64,000 nt of DNA from Bacteroides sp. CAG:770 (GTDB lineage: Bacteria; Bacteroidota; Bacteroidia; Bacteroidales; UBA932): contig FR890669.1 in the NCBI GenBank assembly GCA_000435075.1, positions 1-64,000 on the forward strand, read 5' to 3'. The stretch's first letter is position 1. Every line of letters starts with the position of its first letter. A program made the translations under genes and the position numbers. Under the pieces are notes generated by a model. It had not been told where the DNA came from. It saw only the letters and a program-made list of their open reading frames with translations, and made no database searches. Below, piece by piece: positions 16,356-24,060 of this stretch.

Positions 16356-17648
16356 TTATCTTTTCACCATTTTCTTGAGCGCATTAATTTTGGAATCGGA
16401 AAGGAAGCATTTTGCACTTTTCATAATTGTTTTCTTAACTGTGCAAATCACTCTTTGTTTAAATGGCATACGGAGACAAATCTCAACAGCATCCTTTATG
16501 CTTCTTCCATTTCCTATCAGTTTGAAAAACTCTTCTCGCTTCGGGTGAGCCTTAGTATGCTCATTAAAGCCTCCATTATAATGCCGTGCAACCTCGAGGG
16601 TGGATGGCAAGATATCCATAGATAATCTTGAAAAGTATTCCTCTCCTTTTGGTGTGTTCACTAGCACTAAACCAACACCCTTATCATCGTCAAACTCTGG
16701 AGAAATCTCGTGAATTCCCCAGAAATCTGCAATCGTTAAATCGCTATGGCTCACACCACTTTTGCATTTGCACGCATAGCAAGATGGGCGTAAGTAGATG
16801 TTGGACAAGAAGCCCTGCATATAAGGATTTGTATAATGAATCTCGGACGACAAAACGATATTTTTGTCCGAATTCATGTCGGACTGTTTCCTGACGACAA
16901 AACGGAAGTCTTTCCAACCACTCTCAAATTTATCTCTAAATTTAATGTCCCCTATAGGAGACGTTGCATTTAGAGACAGAAGCAAAGCGGAGTCCTTTTC
17001 CGCCTTCTGGAATCGGCATTTTTTACTCAGTCTGTCCCCACTATATGTTTCAGCTAAATATCTTCTCCATACTCCAGGACTTGGCACGCCATGACACACT
17101 AAATCAACCGCTAAAAGGTTGGGATACTCCTGACTCTGCAGGAAGGAATGAAGGCCTGCAATCTGACATGGACTGCCGACAAACATTACTTCACGTCCTT
17201 GCTTCAGAAATTGTTCGGCTTCCATGTATGTATTTTCTATTCTACTTTGCAAGTATTTACTGCCCATCATGGGATAAACATCTTCTATCTTTTCGGCGAA
17301 AACATGATGCGTCTCCCATTGCTCATCATAGACTGCTCCAAATACCACACCGCCATTAGTTATAACTTCTCTAGCCAATGGTAAAAATACTCCACCCGAA
17401 GAACTATTCATTCGTTCCTCCTCATTAGTGTTCTTGACAGCTAGAACTTCCAGAGGGCTTGTCTTTTCTGCTTGATTAATGATAGGACACACCTTCTCGC
17501 ATAATCCACAACTAATGCAAGCCTCTTCATCTACCTTTGGATATAGACAACCTTCGTTATCTTCCTGCAAGGATATACAATGCTTTGGGCAACGCTGCAC
17601 GCAGGCAGAGCAACCGCAGCAATTTGCTTTGTCTTGAATCTCAATCAT
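16356..17648 (-). CDS. Fe-S protein with coenzyme F420 hydrogenase/dehydrogenase beta-subunit domain
   Basis: 430 residues. Two 4Fe-4S clusters at the N-terminus: C10-C13-C16-C20-Pro and C44-C47-C50-C54-Pro. Then an FrhB-like N domain (NSSSGGVFLPLAREVITNGGVVFGAVYD) and C domain (VGSPCQIAGL, VDLVCHGVPSPGVWRRYL). Members of this family sit in capsule and O-antigen clusters next to polysaccharide pyruvyl transferases and flippases, and are thought to do redox chemistry on glycan precursors; the exact reaction is not established to me. Overlaps the flippase gene by 4 bases (ATGA). Confidence 0.85.
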   Translation of the reverse strand: MIEIQDKANCCGCSACVQRCPKHCISLQEDNEGCLYPKVDEEACISCGLCEKVCPIINQAEKTSPLEVLAVKNTNEEERMNSSSGGVFLPLAREVITNGGVVFGAVYDEQWETHHVFAEKIEDVYPMMGSKYLQSRIENTYMEAEQFLKQGREVMFVGSPCQIAGLHSFLQSQEYPNLLAVDLVCHGVPSPGVWRRYLAETYSGDRLSKKCRFQKAEKDSALLLSLNATSPIGDIKFRDKFESGWKDFRFVVRKQSDMNSDKNIVLSSEIHYTNPYMQGFLSNIYLRPSCYACKCKSGVSHSDLTIADFWGIHEISPEFDDDKGVGLVLVNTPKGEEYFSRLSMDILPSTLEVARHYNGGFNEHTKAHPKREEFFKLIGNGRSIKDAVEICLRMPFKQRVICTVKKTIMKSAKCFLSDSKINALKKMVKR

Positions 17649-19186
17649 TTCTTCAAAAATTTGCTTAATATCGCGATTGCTTTAGCCTTTACTAAGGCTC
17701 TTTCATTGGATGATAAACCTAATATATATACTGACGCAGAAACTGAAATCACGCACAGAGTTCCTACAGACAAAAAGCGTAAGAAGTTATCTTCCATATT
17801 GAAATAAGCCAATGATGGCAGAAAGACGGAAACTGCTACTACGAGCAAGACTTTTGCATAAATATGCTGGAAGTAATCTCGCAAACGAATACCAATCAAT
17901 GGACGTAGCATAATCATGCGGGCCACCTGCGTCACAGATTCTATTATGAAATGGACAATGAAAACAGTATAAGCTGGACATCCAAGCAGGAGGCAGACAT
18001 AAGAAATCGGCAATATCAGCAATAATATGGTTCCACAAACCGCTTGGTATTTCTTCACTTTTCCCGTTGCCTGATTTGCAATTATCAGGGGATTTGCCAA
18101 TGAATATATCAGTGATGTACATATTATAATACGCAAGAAAGTTACTGTATTTTCCGGCACTGTCTTCAACCATATTGTCAAGATGAAGTTTGTTTCAAAC
18201 AATACAGGCAATGACAAAAAGAATAGTAAAAAGAAAGAAAACCTGGCACTACGAAACATCAGTTTATGCATGTCGCTCATGTCCCCCCTTGCATAAGTCT
18301 TGGTAATTTGCGGATTAATCGCCATCTGGAAATTACCTACAAAACCTTGTATCGAATTTTGTACTTGTAAAGCAACGGCACGAGCGGCATTTACAGCTGG
18401 TCCAAAGAATACATTCAATAAAACATTTAATCCCTGTCCATACAAAACCGCAGACAAATTGCCAAACATACTCCAGCCTGCAAATTCTGTCATTTCCTTG
18501 AATAAATCCTTATCACATACGTGCTTGTATTTTGTCTCTTCGAAGTGCCGATTGCAATATATACTATAACAAAAACGTATCAGCAACTGGACAGCTAGCA
18601 TGAGAAATGCAAACACTATAAGTTTGTCAAATGGAAAAACAACCAGCATGTATACAATGGCCAACTTTAAGATTACCTCTAAAATAGAGAGATATGCAAA
18701 TGCTGATATCTTCTCATGAGCAATAATATCTGCATTATAAGGTACGCTAATTATCATTATCACAGTGGACATAATGGAGCATTGCAGTATCCAAAAGGCA
18801 GCATCCATTCTATCTGCCGGAATCTGTATTATATTATACAAAAACCATAGGCCTATAGTTTCTCCCAGCAATACAATGATTCCGGCAATTAATGTATGTA
18901 TCTGCAGGGTAGTACTAAATACCTTCTGCAATCTATTCTTATCTTCCTTACCTAAAGCAAAGGTAATATATCGTTGGGTAGCTGATGACATAGAACCATT
19001 GATAAAGCCAAACATAGCCACAACTCCACCAACTACATTATATATACCATAGTCTTCTACTCCCAAGGTGTTCAAAATAACTCGTGAGGTGAAAAGGCTG
19101 ATAGCCATTGTAAACAACATTCTTACATAAAGTAAGAGGGTATTCTTAGCTATTCGTTTGTTGTTATCTGATGATTGAATTGACAT
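17645..19186 (-). CDS. Polysaccharide flippase (Wzx/MATE-type, MVF clan)
   Basis: 513 residues with about 12-14 membrane helices. The N-terminal RIAKNTLLLYVRMLFTMAISLFTSRVILNTLG, then VGGVVAMFGFINGSMSSATQRYITFALG, is the usual Wzx-like flippase opening. It would move lipid-linked oligosaccharide units across the inner membrane. First gene of the three-gene minus-strand operon (flippase, Fe-S protein, acyltransferase). No glycosyltransferase or Wzy polymerase is present here, so the cluster is incomplete or works with genes elsewhere. Confidence 0.9.
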   Translation of the reverse strand: MSIQSSDNNKRIAKNTLLLYVRMLFTMAISLFTSRVILNTLGVEDYGIYNVVGGVVAMFGFINGSMSSATQRYITFALGKEDKNRLQKVFSTTLQIHTLIAGIIVLLGETIGLWFLYNIIQIPADRMDAAFWILQCSIMSTVIMIISVPYNADIIAHEKISAFAYLSILEVILKLAIVYMLVVFPFDKLIVFAFLMLAVQLLIRFCYSIYCNRHFEETKYKHVCDKDLFKEMTEFAGWSMFGNLSAVLYGQGLNVLLNVFFGPAVNAARAVALQVQNSIQGFVGNFQMAINPQITKTYARGDMSDMHKLMFRSARFSFFLLFFLSLPVLFETNFILTIWLKTVPENTVTFLRIIICTSLIYSLANPLIIANQATGKVKKYQAVCGTILLLILPISYVCLLLGCPAYTVFIVHFIIESVTQVARMIMLRPLIGIRLRDYFQHIYAKVLLVVAVSVFLPSLAYFNMEDNFLRFLSVGTLCVISVSASVYILGLSSNERALVKAKAIAILSKFLKK

Positions 19187-19228
19187 TAAATGTGTGTATC
19201 TGTAGAGATGCTATCAAAAGTTCATCGG

Positions 19229-19236
19229 CAAATATA
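19229..19236 (-). promoter_or_regulatory. -7 box of the polysaccharide operon
   Basis: TATATTTG on the minus strand, 43 bases before the flippase ATG; no clear upstream TTTG at standard spacing. Confidence 0.5.
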
Positions 19237-19272
19237 AGCAAAACTTTCGAGAATATATTTCCCCCAGACCCG

Positions 19273-19308
19273 AAAAACAGGTGACCGAAACGTAAGTGTT
19301 TCAGTCAC
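19273..19308 (-). terminator. Terminator of the antiporter gene
   Basis: Minus strand: GTGACTGAAAC / GTTTCGGTCAC hairpin then CTGTTTTT, 20 bases after the antiporter stop. Almost the same hairpin terminates rnpB at 21652-21685. Confidence 0.8.
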
Positions 19309-19327
19309 TGTCAATGATATTGAGAAT

Positions 19328-20306
19328 TTACAATCTGCTGAACAAGAATACATTATACGCGACATAGCATAATAGCATGGCGGCTCCCTCCCAGCGGTCT
19401 ATCCTGTTTCTGCGGCCGGTATATGCCCAAATCAGAAGCAAGACGGAACTTAGGATCAGGGCTGCAACGTCGACAACAGTCATGGACGCGAAAGACAATG
19501 GCGTGATTATCGAAGACAATCCGAGAATCAGCATCGCATTGAATACATTGGAACCCAATATGTTACCAAGCGCCAGCTGCTCCTTCCCCTTGATTGCCGC
19601 TGTCAGGCTCGTAGCAAGTTCCGGCAGAGAGGTGCCGCCGGCGAGAATCGTGACCGCTATAAATTTGTCGCTCACCCCGATCTGCCGCGCCAGGGCTGTC
19701 GCGCTGTCCACGAACAAGTCCCCGCCGAAGATGAGGCCTGCCAGACCGGTCAGGGTCAATGCAATTGCTTTAGGGAAACAGCCCGGTCAGGGTCAATGCA
19801 ATTGCTTTGGGGAAAGACAGCATCGCCTGTTGCGTCTCTGAAAACTCGTCTTTTGAATCTGATTTGAAACAACAGAAAAGGTATACGGAGAACACCAGAA
19901 GCATCACGACTCCTTCCCATCGCGAAATGACGGGTCCTGACATGGAACCGGTTATTCCGAGCACGACCAGCAAAATGGTAACGACAAGGGTAATCGGTAT
20001 ATCTATGCGCCTATTTTTATCTGTCATGCCCACGGGTAGAACCAGTGCGGTTAATCCTAAGATAAACAACGCATTAAAAATATTTGACCCGACGACATTA
20101 CCGACAGAAATGTCGGAATTCCCCTCTATCGCTCCAGTAAGACTCACTACGAGTTCGGGACAGGAAGTTCCGAATCCGACAATAGTCAGGCCTATCACAA
20201 ACTCACTGATACCGGCTCTCCTGGCGATAGAAGAGGCTCCATTTACGAGCCAGTCAGCCCCGAGAACTACAAGTCCGAGGCCGATGAGCAATAATATAAG
20301 ATTCAT
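19328..20306 (-). pseudogene. Calcium/sodium antiporter (YrbG-like), split by a 37-bp tandem duplication
   Basis: Two adjacent frames make one K+-dependent Na/Ca exchanger-type membrane protein. The upstream part (20306-19770) holds the first alpha repeat (GFGTSCPELVVSLTGAIEGNSDISVGNVVGSNIFNALFILG). The downstream part (to 19328) holds the second (GGTSLPELATSLTAAIKGKEQLALGNILGSNVFNAMLILG). Between them 37 bases are repeated in tandem (19742-19815), shifting the frame and bringing in a TAA. Removing one copy joins ALTLTGLAGLIFGG in frame. The two copies differ at two positions. As it stands the gene should give a truncated half-protein. Confidence 0.85.
19742..19815. repeat. 37-bp tandem duplication inside the antiporter gene
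   Basis: Units 19742-19778 and 19779-19815 differ only at the fourth base (A/C) and near the end (A/G). 37 is not a multiple of three, so the duplication causes the frameshift and the stop codon. Confidence 0.92.
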
Positions 20307-20437
20307 CATGTTTTTACTTCTTGAGTTTTTGAATTTGCTTATTTCTGTCTGAAAAAGCATGAATAACTAACTTGCTCTCAACGTGGAAGTAAGCCAATGA
20401 GTGCAAGAAATGACAGTTTGGGAATAAGACTGTTACT

Positions 20438-20794
20438 TTACAATCTCAAGAAACAAATTGAATAGATGTATCTGTCTGCGGATAACTTTCCGACCCGTCC
20501 GGAAATCATTTCTCCGATGGAAAAATCGAAAATACGAGGATTTATACACTTTCCGTTTCTGAAACAATAATTGCAATGTCTGAATGTGCGGAAAGTCCTC
20601 TGGCACTGAGGTGCGGTCCTGACTGAGAAGATGTTGCTGCTCTTGACGCCAAAAAGATCATTAGTCTGAGGCTGAGAGACATAACTCGTATCCATTACAG
20701 AAACGACCTGCTGTGAAACGGCATCACACAACTCCCGCTTGTCGCACGACAAGAGCGACAAACAAAGCAATAATATGACAAAAATCCGTTTCAC
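20438..20794 (-). CDS. Small lipoprotein, Cys-rich C-terminal half
   Basis: 118 residues. Signal peptide with lipobox LLSC (Cys17). The middle contains QRTFRTFRHCNYCFRNGKCI with three Cys in 10 residues that could bind metal or form disulfides. Not recognised. It stands alone, between the antiporter (same strand, downstream) and the repeat-rich region. Confidence 0.6.
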   Translation of the reverse strand: MKRIFVILLLCLSLLSCDKRELCDAVSQQVVSVMDTSYVSQPQTNDLFGVKSSNIFSVRTAPQCQRTFRTFRHCNYCFRNGKCINPRIFDFSIGEMISGRVGKLSADRYIYSICFLRL

Positions 20795-20855
20795 GGCCCC
20801 AAATATACAACTTTAATCTGTATTGTTACTGTTTGGTGGATATTAAGTAATCCTT

Positions 20856-20976
20856 AAAAAATAACTTGGTAATCTTTGCGAGTTTTTTCGGTCTATATTT
20901 CTTTCCTCATCAGTCGTGTACGTCCAGTACACTCCTTCTTCGAAAATCCATCACAAATCTTTACCACTTATTTTTT
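20856..20976. repeat. Large structured repeat, copy A
   Basis: 121 bases flanked by A6 and T6. Outer arms (AAAAAATAACTTGGTAA and TTACCACTTATTTTTT) pair to a long stem. Inside are TTTTCG / CGAAAA and an apical hairpin GTGTAC-GTCCA-GTACAC. The loops GGTCTATAT, CTCATCAGTC and CTCCTTCTTCGAAAAT are shared almost exactly with copy B at 22100-22241, while stems differ but stay complementary. Looks like a conserved RNA or terminator-like element; strand unknown. Confidence 0.7.
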
Positions 20977-21005
20977 AACTCTCACGTGATCTGCCTGTCG
21001 TCTGC

Positions 21006-21160
21006 CAGATGGTGCAGTACGGCGGACGTGGCCAACCCACGGCCTCGGGAAGTGGGAGGTGCCTGCCGGAGACAAGTTCTCGCGGGAGCGAGGACGCAGG
21101 AAACGGTAGGAGGGCCGAACGGAGCGCAGCGGAGTGAGTTCCGCCGTACTGTGCCACATG
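21006..21160. repeat. GC-rich 155-base element closed by a 21-bp imperfect stem
   Basis: CAGATGGTGCAGTACGGCGGA at the left pairs with TCCGCCGTACTGTGCCACATG at the right (17 of 21 exact, two further positions G-T). The interior has more hairpins (CTCGCGGGAGCGAG; CCTGC...GCAGG). Short ORFs here on either strand are Arg/Pro-rich and look like by-products. Could be a structured RNA or a non-autonomous element. Confidence 0.5.
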
Positions 21161-21389
21161 ACAACGACGATGCTGTGACTGACCAATGATTTACTGCCAT
21201 GCCACATATTTCCGTAGTTGGCCAAGCCTATATGGCATTGACAATGTTCCAGGGCTATTTGACATGTCAGAGGAAGCCTTACATATGGTGGTCCGGCCAC
21301 ACTAATATGCCTCAGGCACATCTGCCTGGCCATTTCGCGTGGTTACCCTCTGAGTTTTCAATCATCCGTCCACGACGAATTCAGGCAGG
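21161..21389. other. Non-coding stretch with small palindromes
   Basis: No supportable gene. Contains short hairpins (TGCCAT...ATGGCA; CAGGCA-CATC-TGCCTG). It lies between the GC-rich element and the MITE. Confidence 0.4.
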
Positions 21390-21546
21390 CGGGACGACGC
21401 CACGGCCACCTCTGTAATACATTGATAATCAAGCACCATTTATTTGAAGCGTGGATTTCCAAAGATATTTTGACCACTAATCCACACGTAATTTTATAAC
21501 TTTCTATGAATCAGACTATTGCAAAAATAGATGTGGCACCGTCCCG
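21390..21546 (-). mobile_element. 157-bp MITE, copy 1 (inverted)
   Basis: Terminal inverted repeats CGGGACGACGCCACG and its imperfect match ATGTGGCACCGTCCCG at the ends; same length (157 bp) as the copies at 53671 and 56781, read in the opposite orientation. It is the most diverged copy, but keeps the internal GTGGATT / AATCCAC hairpin and the TGCTTGATTATCAATG block. No transposase: non-autonomous. Confidence 0.8.
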
Positions 21547-21651
21547 ACAACAGACGTAAATCCGGAGACGCTTACACAACAAGAGTAAGCAACCGCGGAA
21601 TACAGGGTTTCCCCATGACGCGAAATGTATATTGTCTGCAAATCAGAATCT

Positions 21652-21685
21652 AAAAAAAGGTGGCCGAAACATTGTTTCAGTCACC
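21652..21685 (-). terminator. rnpB terminator
   Basis: Minus strand GGTGACTGAAAC / GTTTCGGCCACC hairpin followed by seven T. Confidence 0.88.
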
Positions 21686-21693
21686 TTAATTCT

Positions 21694-22021
21694 GAAGGTG
21701 GGGCCGTAAGCCGGTTTCTGTTATTATCCCTATCATTTATCTGCGCAACCTACCCCCTGACATCGGGCGGGCAGCCCTCATCTGTCAGTATATTTGGTTT
21801 TGCAGGCCCTGGTACCGTACCCGCCCGGCATCACTGACGGACGTCGTGAGCTCTTACCTCACGTTTTCACCCTCGCCATCCGGTAACGGACGGCAGTTAT
21901 TTTCTGTTACGGTTTCAAAAGATTACTCCCATCTGCGCTTTCCGCAGCAGGGTGCCCTTTCCTGTCCGGACTTTCCTCACCGGCCATATGGCCAGCGCGA
22001 TAGAGCGTCCCACCTCTTTAC
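21694..22021 (-). ncRNA. rnpB: RNase P RNA (class A)
   Basis: About 328 bases on the minus strand. The 5' part has AGAGGTGGGACG, then the universal GAGGAAAGTCCGGAC (P4 5' strand). The 3' part has ACAGAAACCGGCTTACGGC (P4 3' strand and J), closing with CCCCACCTT that pairs with the 5' AGGTGGG as P1. This is the catalytic RNA of RNase P, which removes tRNA 5' leaders. Ends are estimated from the P1 pairing. A terminator follows. Open frames across this stretch are artefacts. Confidence 0.96.
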
Positions 22022-22056
22022 TCTTTGGTTTGTGTGCGTCGTTTCCGACTCAGCTG

Positions 22057-22064
22057 CAAATATA
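22057..22064 (-). promoter_or_regulatory. -7 box of the rnpB promoter
   Basis: TATATTTG on the minus strand, about 35 bases upstream of the mature RNA 5' end. Confidence 0.6.
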
Positions 22065-22099
22065 GTATCTTTTTGCGAAAACTGCCATAAGCAACCTTC

Positions 22100-22241
22100 A
22101 AAAAATAACCTGCCTCATCTTAAGGAATCTTTTCGGTCTATATCTGTTTTCTCATCAGTCATGTGCCACCGGCACACTCCTTCTTCGAAAATAAATCTAT
22201 CCTCGAAAATCTTCTCTTAATCTGAGGCAAGTTGTTTTTTT
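22100..22241. repeat. Large structured repeat, copy B
   Basis: 142 bases. Outer arms pair (AACCTGCCTCATCTTAAG with CTTAATCTGAGGCAAGTT), differing from copy A arms but still complementary. The core GGTCTATAT, CTCATCAGTC and CTCCTTCTTCGAAAAT is conserved, and the apical hairpin is TGTGCC-ACC-GGCACA. It lies 26 bases after the carboxylesterase stop, ends in TTATTTTTTG on that strand, and could terminate that gene. Confidence 0.7.
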
Positions 22242-22266
22242 CATGTTACTAAAAGTCAATGAAAGA

Positions 22267-23904
22267 CTACATGCGGCTGCGGTAAAATTTCTCCAGCGTC
22301 CTGTAGGCATTTTCGCGGGCCGGATCCGCAACCTCCTTAGAGTCAATGTCAATCTGCATCACAGGAGCGGCATCCAGTTTATCATTGATAGGAGTCCAGG
22401 CTGGAAGTCCCTCACCATTAGGATTACCGGTCTTGCAGAAATTCGCGTAGAAACTCAGGAACAGCTTTGAAATCTTGTAGTCATCTTCAGTCCACGCATA
22501 ATATTCATTAGTGGAAAGATTGCCCATTGCATATTCAATGTCAGCAGAATGGACCGCACCATTGATGACAGGAGCCGGCTTCTTCTCTGCAGCCTTTTCT
22601 TCAGCAGTCTTTTCGCGGACGCCACCGGCAAGAGCCGCTACCTTGTCGCCCATCTTGGCTGAGACTTCAGGACGCGGATGATTGTATTTATACCTGTAAA
22701 CCGGCTGGCCGGAAGTCTTTGCATGATAATCACATACCTTCCAGGTCGGGAAACCGGTGAAAAGATCTGAAGCAAGGTCAATGCCTTTCTGGCTGACTAC
22801 GTCAGCATCTGTAAGAAGACCATAGGCTTCGAAAATCTCATCGGTCATGTCGCCGAATCTTGCGGACATGGCCTTCTTGTAGTTTTCAAGAGTCGGTTCC
22901 TGACCGGCCAGAGCCTGAAGAGGGGAGCCTTCCAGAGAATTCCATCCTGCAAGAAGCGGAACTCTGGCCTGTTCACCTTTCTCATATATGGCGTCAGGAG
23001 TTTCTGTCATGAAGTAGCCGTCAAGAACGACACTGTACATCTTGGTCGGAGGGAGAAGATCCTGAAGTTTGTCAGCATCCAAAGCTCTTGCCTCAGCGAT
23101 GCTCATCAAACCTTTGCTCTCGAGATTCGCCTTGCCCTCTGCCTCTGCATTGGCCTGAGGCACAGCTGCATAAGGGATAACCTCGGCTCCCGAAGAAAGC
23201 ATTGCTCCTGCGATTTTGCCCTTGGAAAGAGGTGAAACCATAAGAAGGCTGACTGAGAACGAACCGGCTGATTCACCAACTATAGTGATTCTGTCAGGGT
23301 CTCCGCCGAAAGCGGAAATATTGTCCTTTACCCAATCGATAGCTGCAACCTGATCAAGGAAACCATAGTTTCCGCTTCCGCCATAAGACGATTCTGCAGT
23401 AAGTTCAGGATGGGACAGGAATCCGAAAAGACCCTCCCTATAGTTGGCCGTGACGCCGATTACACCCTCTCTGGAAATGGCGGCTCCATCATAACGTGGT
23501 TCGGAACCGGAACCTGCCCTCAGGCCACCTCCATTGAAATAGATGAAGACAGGAAGTTTGTCCTTAGTGGTCTTGGCAGTTGTCCATACATTCAGATAAA
23601 GGCAATCCTCACTGCGTTTCGGACCTCTGAACGACATGTCACCGAAGATATTTGGCTGCATAGGGTCATTGCCGAAAGTCTTGGCCTCTCGTACGCCTTC
23701 CCATTTCTGCGGTGCCTGCGGTGCTTTCCAGCGGAGCTCTCCTATAGGTGCCTGGGCAAAAGGGATTCCCAAAAATGTTTTTACGCCATTCTGGTCAAAA
23801 CCTTCCAGAGTTCCCTGTCTGGTCTTGACTTGCAGACTTACAGTGTCATTTGCGCATGACACCATGGCCATACCGGCCAGAAGTGAAAACAATAATTTTT
23901 TCAT
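22267..23904 (-). CDS. Type-B carboxylesterase/lipase, lipoprotein
   Basis: 545 residues. Signal peptide with lipobox MVSC (Cys17). Alpha/beta hydrolase of the carboxylesterase type: SEDCLYLNVW (98-107), oxyanion-hole region YFNGGGLRAGS (122-132; the usual HGG is NGG) and nucleophile S212 in GESAGS. Near the C-terminus ADIEYAMGNL is in the position of the catalytic His motif (H is in GAVHSADIEY). Likely an exported esterase acting on dietary or host esters. The structured repeat B lies directly downstream. Confidence 0.9.
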   Translation of the reverse strand: MKKLLFSLLAGMAMVSCANDTVSLQVKTRQGTLEGFDQNGVKTFLGIPFAQAPIGELRWKAPQAPQKWEGVREAKTFGNDPMQPNIFGDMSFRGPKRSEDCLYLNVWTTAKTTKDKLPVFIYFNGGGLRAGSGSEPRYDGAAISREGVIGVTANYREGLFGFLSHPELTAESSYGGSGNYGFLDQVAAIDWVKDNISAFGGDPDRITIVGESAGSFSVSLLMVSPLSKGKIAGAMLSSGAEVIPYAAVPQANAEAEGKANLESKGLMSIAEARALDADKLQDLLPPTKMYSVVLDGYFMTETPDAIYEKGEQARVPLLAGWNSLEGSPLQALAGQEPTLENYKKAMSARFGDMTDEIFEAYGLLTDADVVSQKGIDLASDLFTGFPTWKVCDYHAKTSGQPVYRYKYNHPRPEVSAKMGDKVAALAGGVREKTAEEKAAEKKPAPVINGAVHSADIEYAMGNLSTNEYYAWTEDDYKISKLFLSFYANFCKTGNPNGEGLPAWTPINDKLDAAPVMQIDIDSKEVADPARENAYRTLEKFYRSRM

Positions 23905-24060
23905 ATCAACAGATTTTTATGTTTTGTGTTGTTATTCGAAACCGGCATTTTGCTGCAAAAATGATTCCTTGGTTTGGTAATCCCGAGAAAATACCGAAAA
24001 TGAATATATCTTTGTCCGATGGATTGCCATGAATGCGTCCGATGTAATAATAAATGTACC

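Noticed and set aside
20905..20975. Hammerhead-ribozyme-like core CTGATGAG...CGAAA on the minus strand of structured repeats A and B
   Set aside because: The bases between the two parts pair poorly as stem II (at most two pairs), there is no NUH cleavage site before the adjoining hairpin, and the GAAA is part of another stem (CGAAAA with TTTTCG). The conserved structure differs from a hammerhead.
20968..21417. Open frames on both strands rich in Arg and Pro
   Set aside because: They run through the palindromic GC-rich element and non-coding repeats; no signal, domain or start context supports translation.
21625..22220. Plus-strand open frames of 70 and 124 codons
   Set aside because: They lie across rnpB on the other strand and the terminator; the RNase P RNA explains the sequence.
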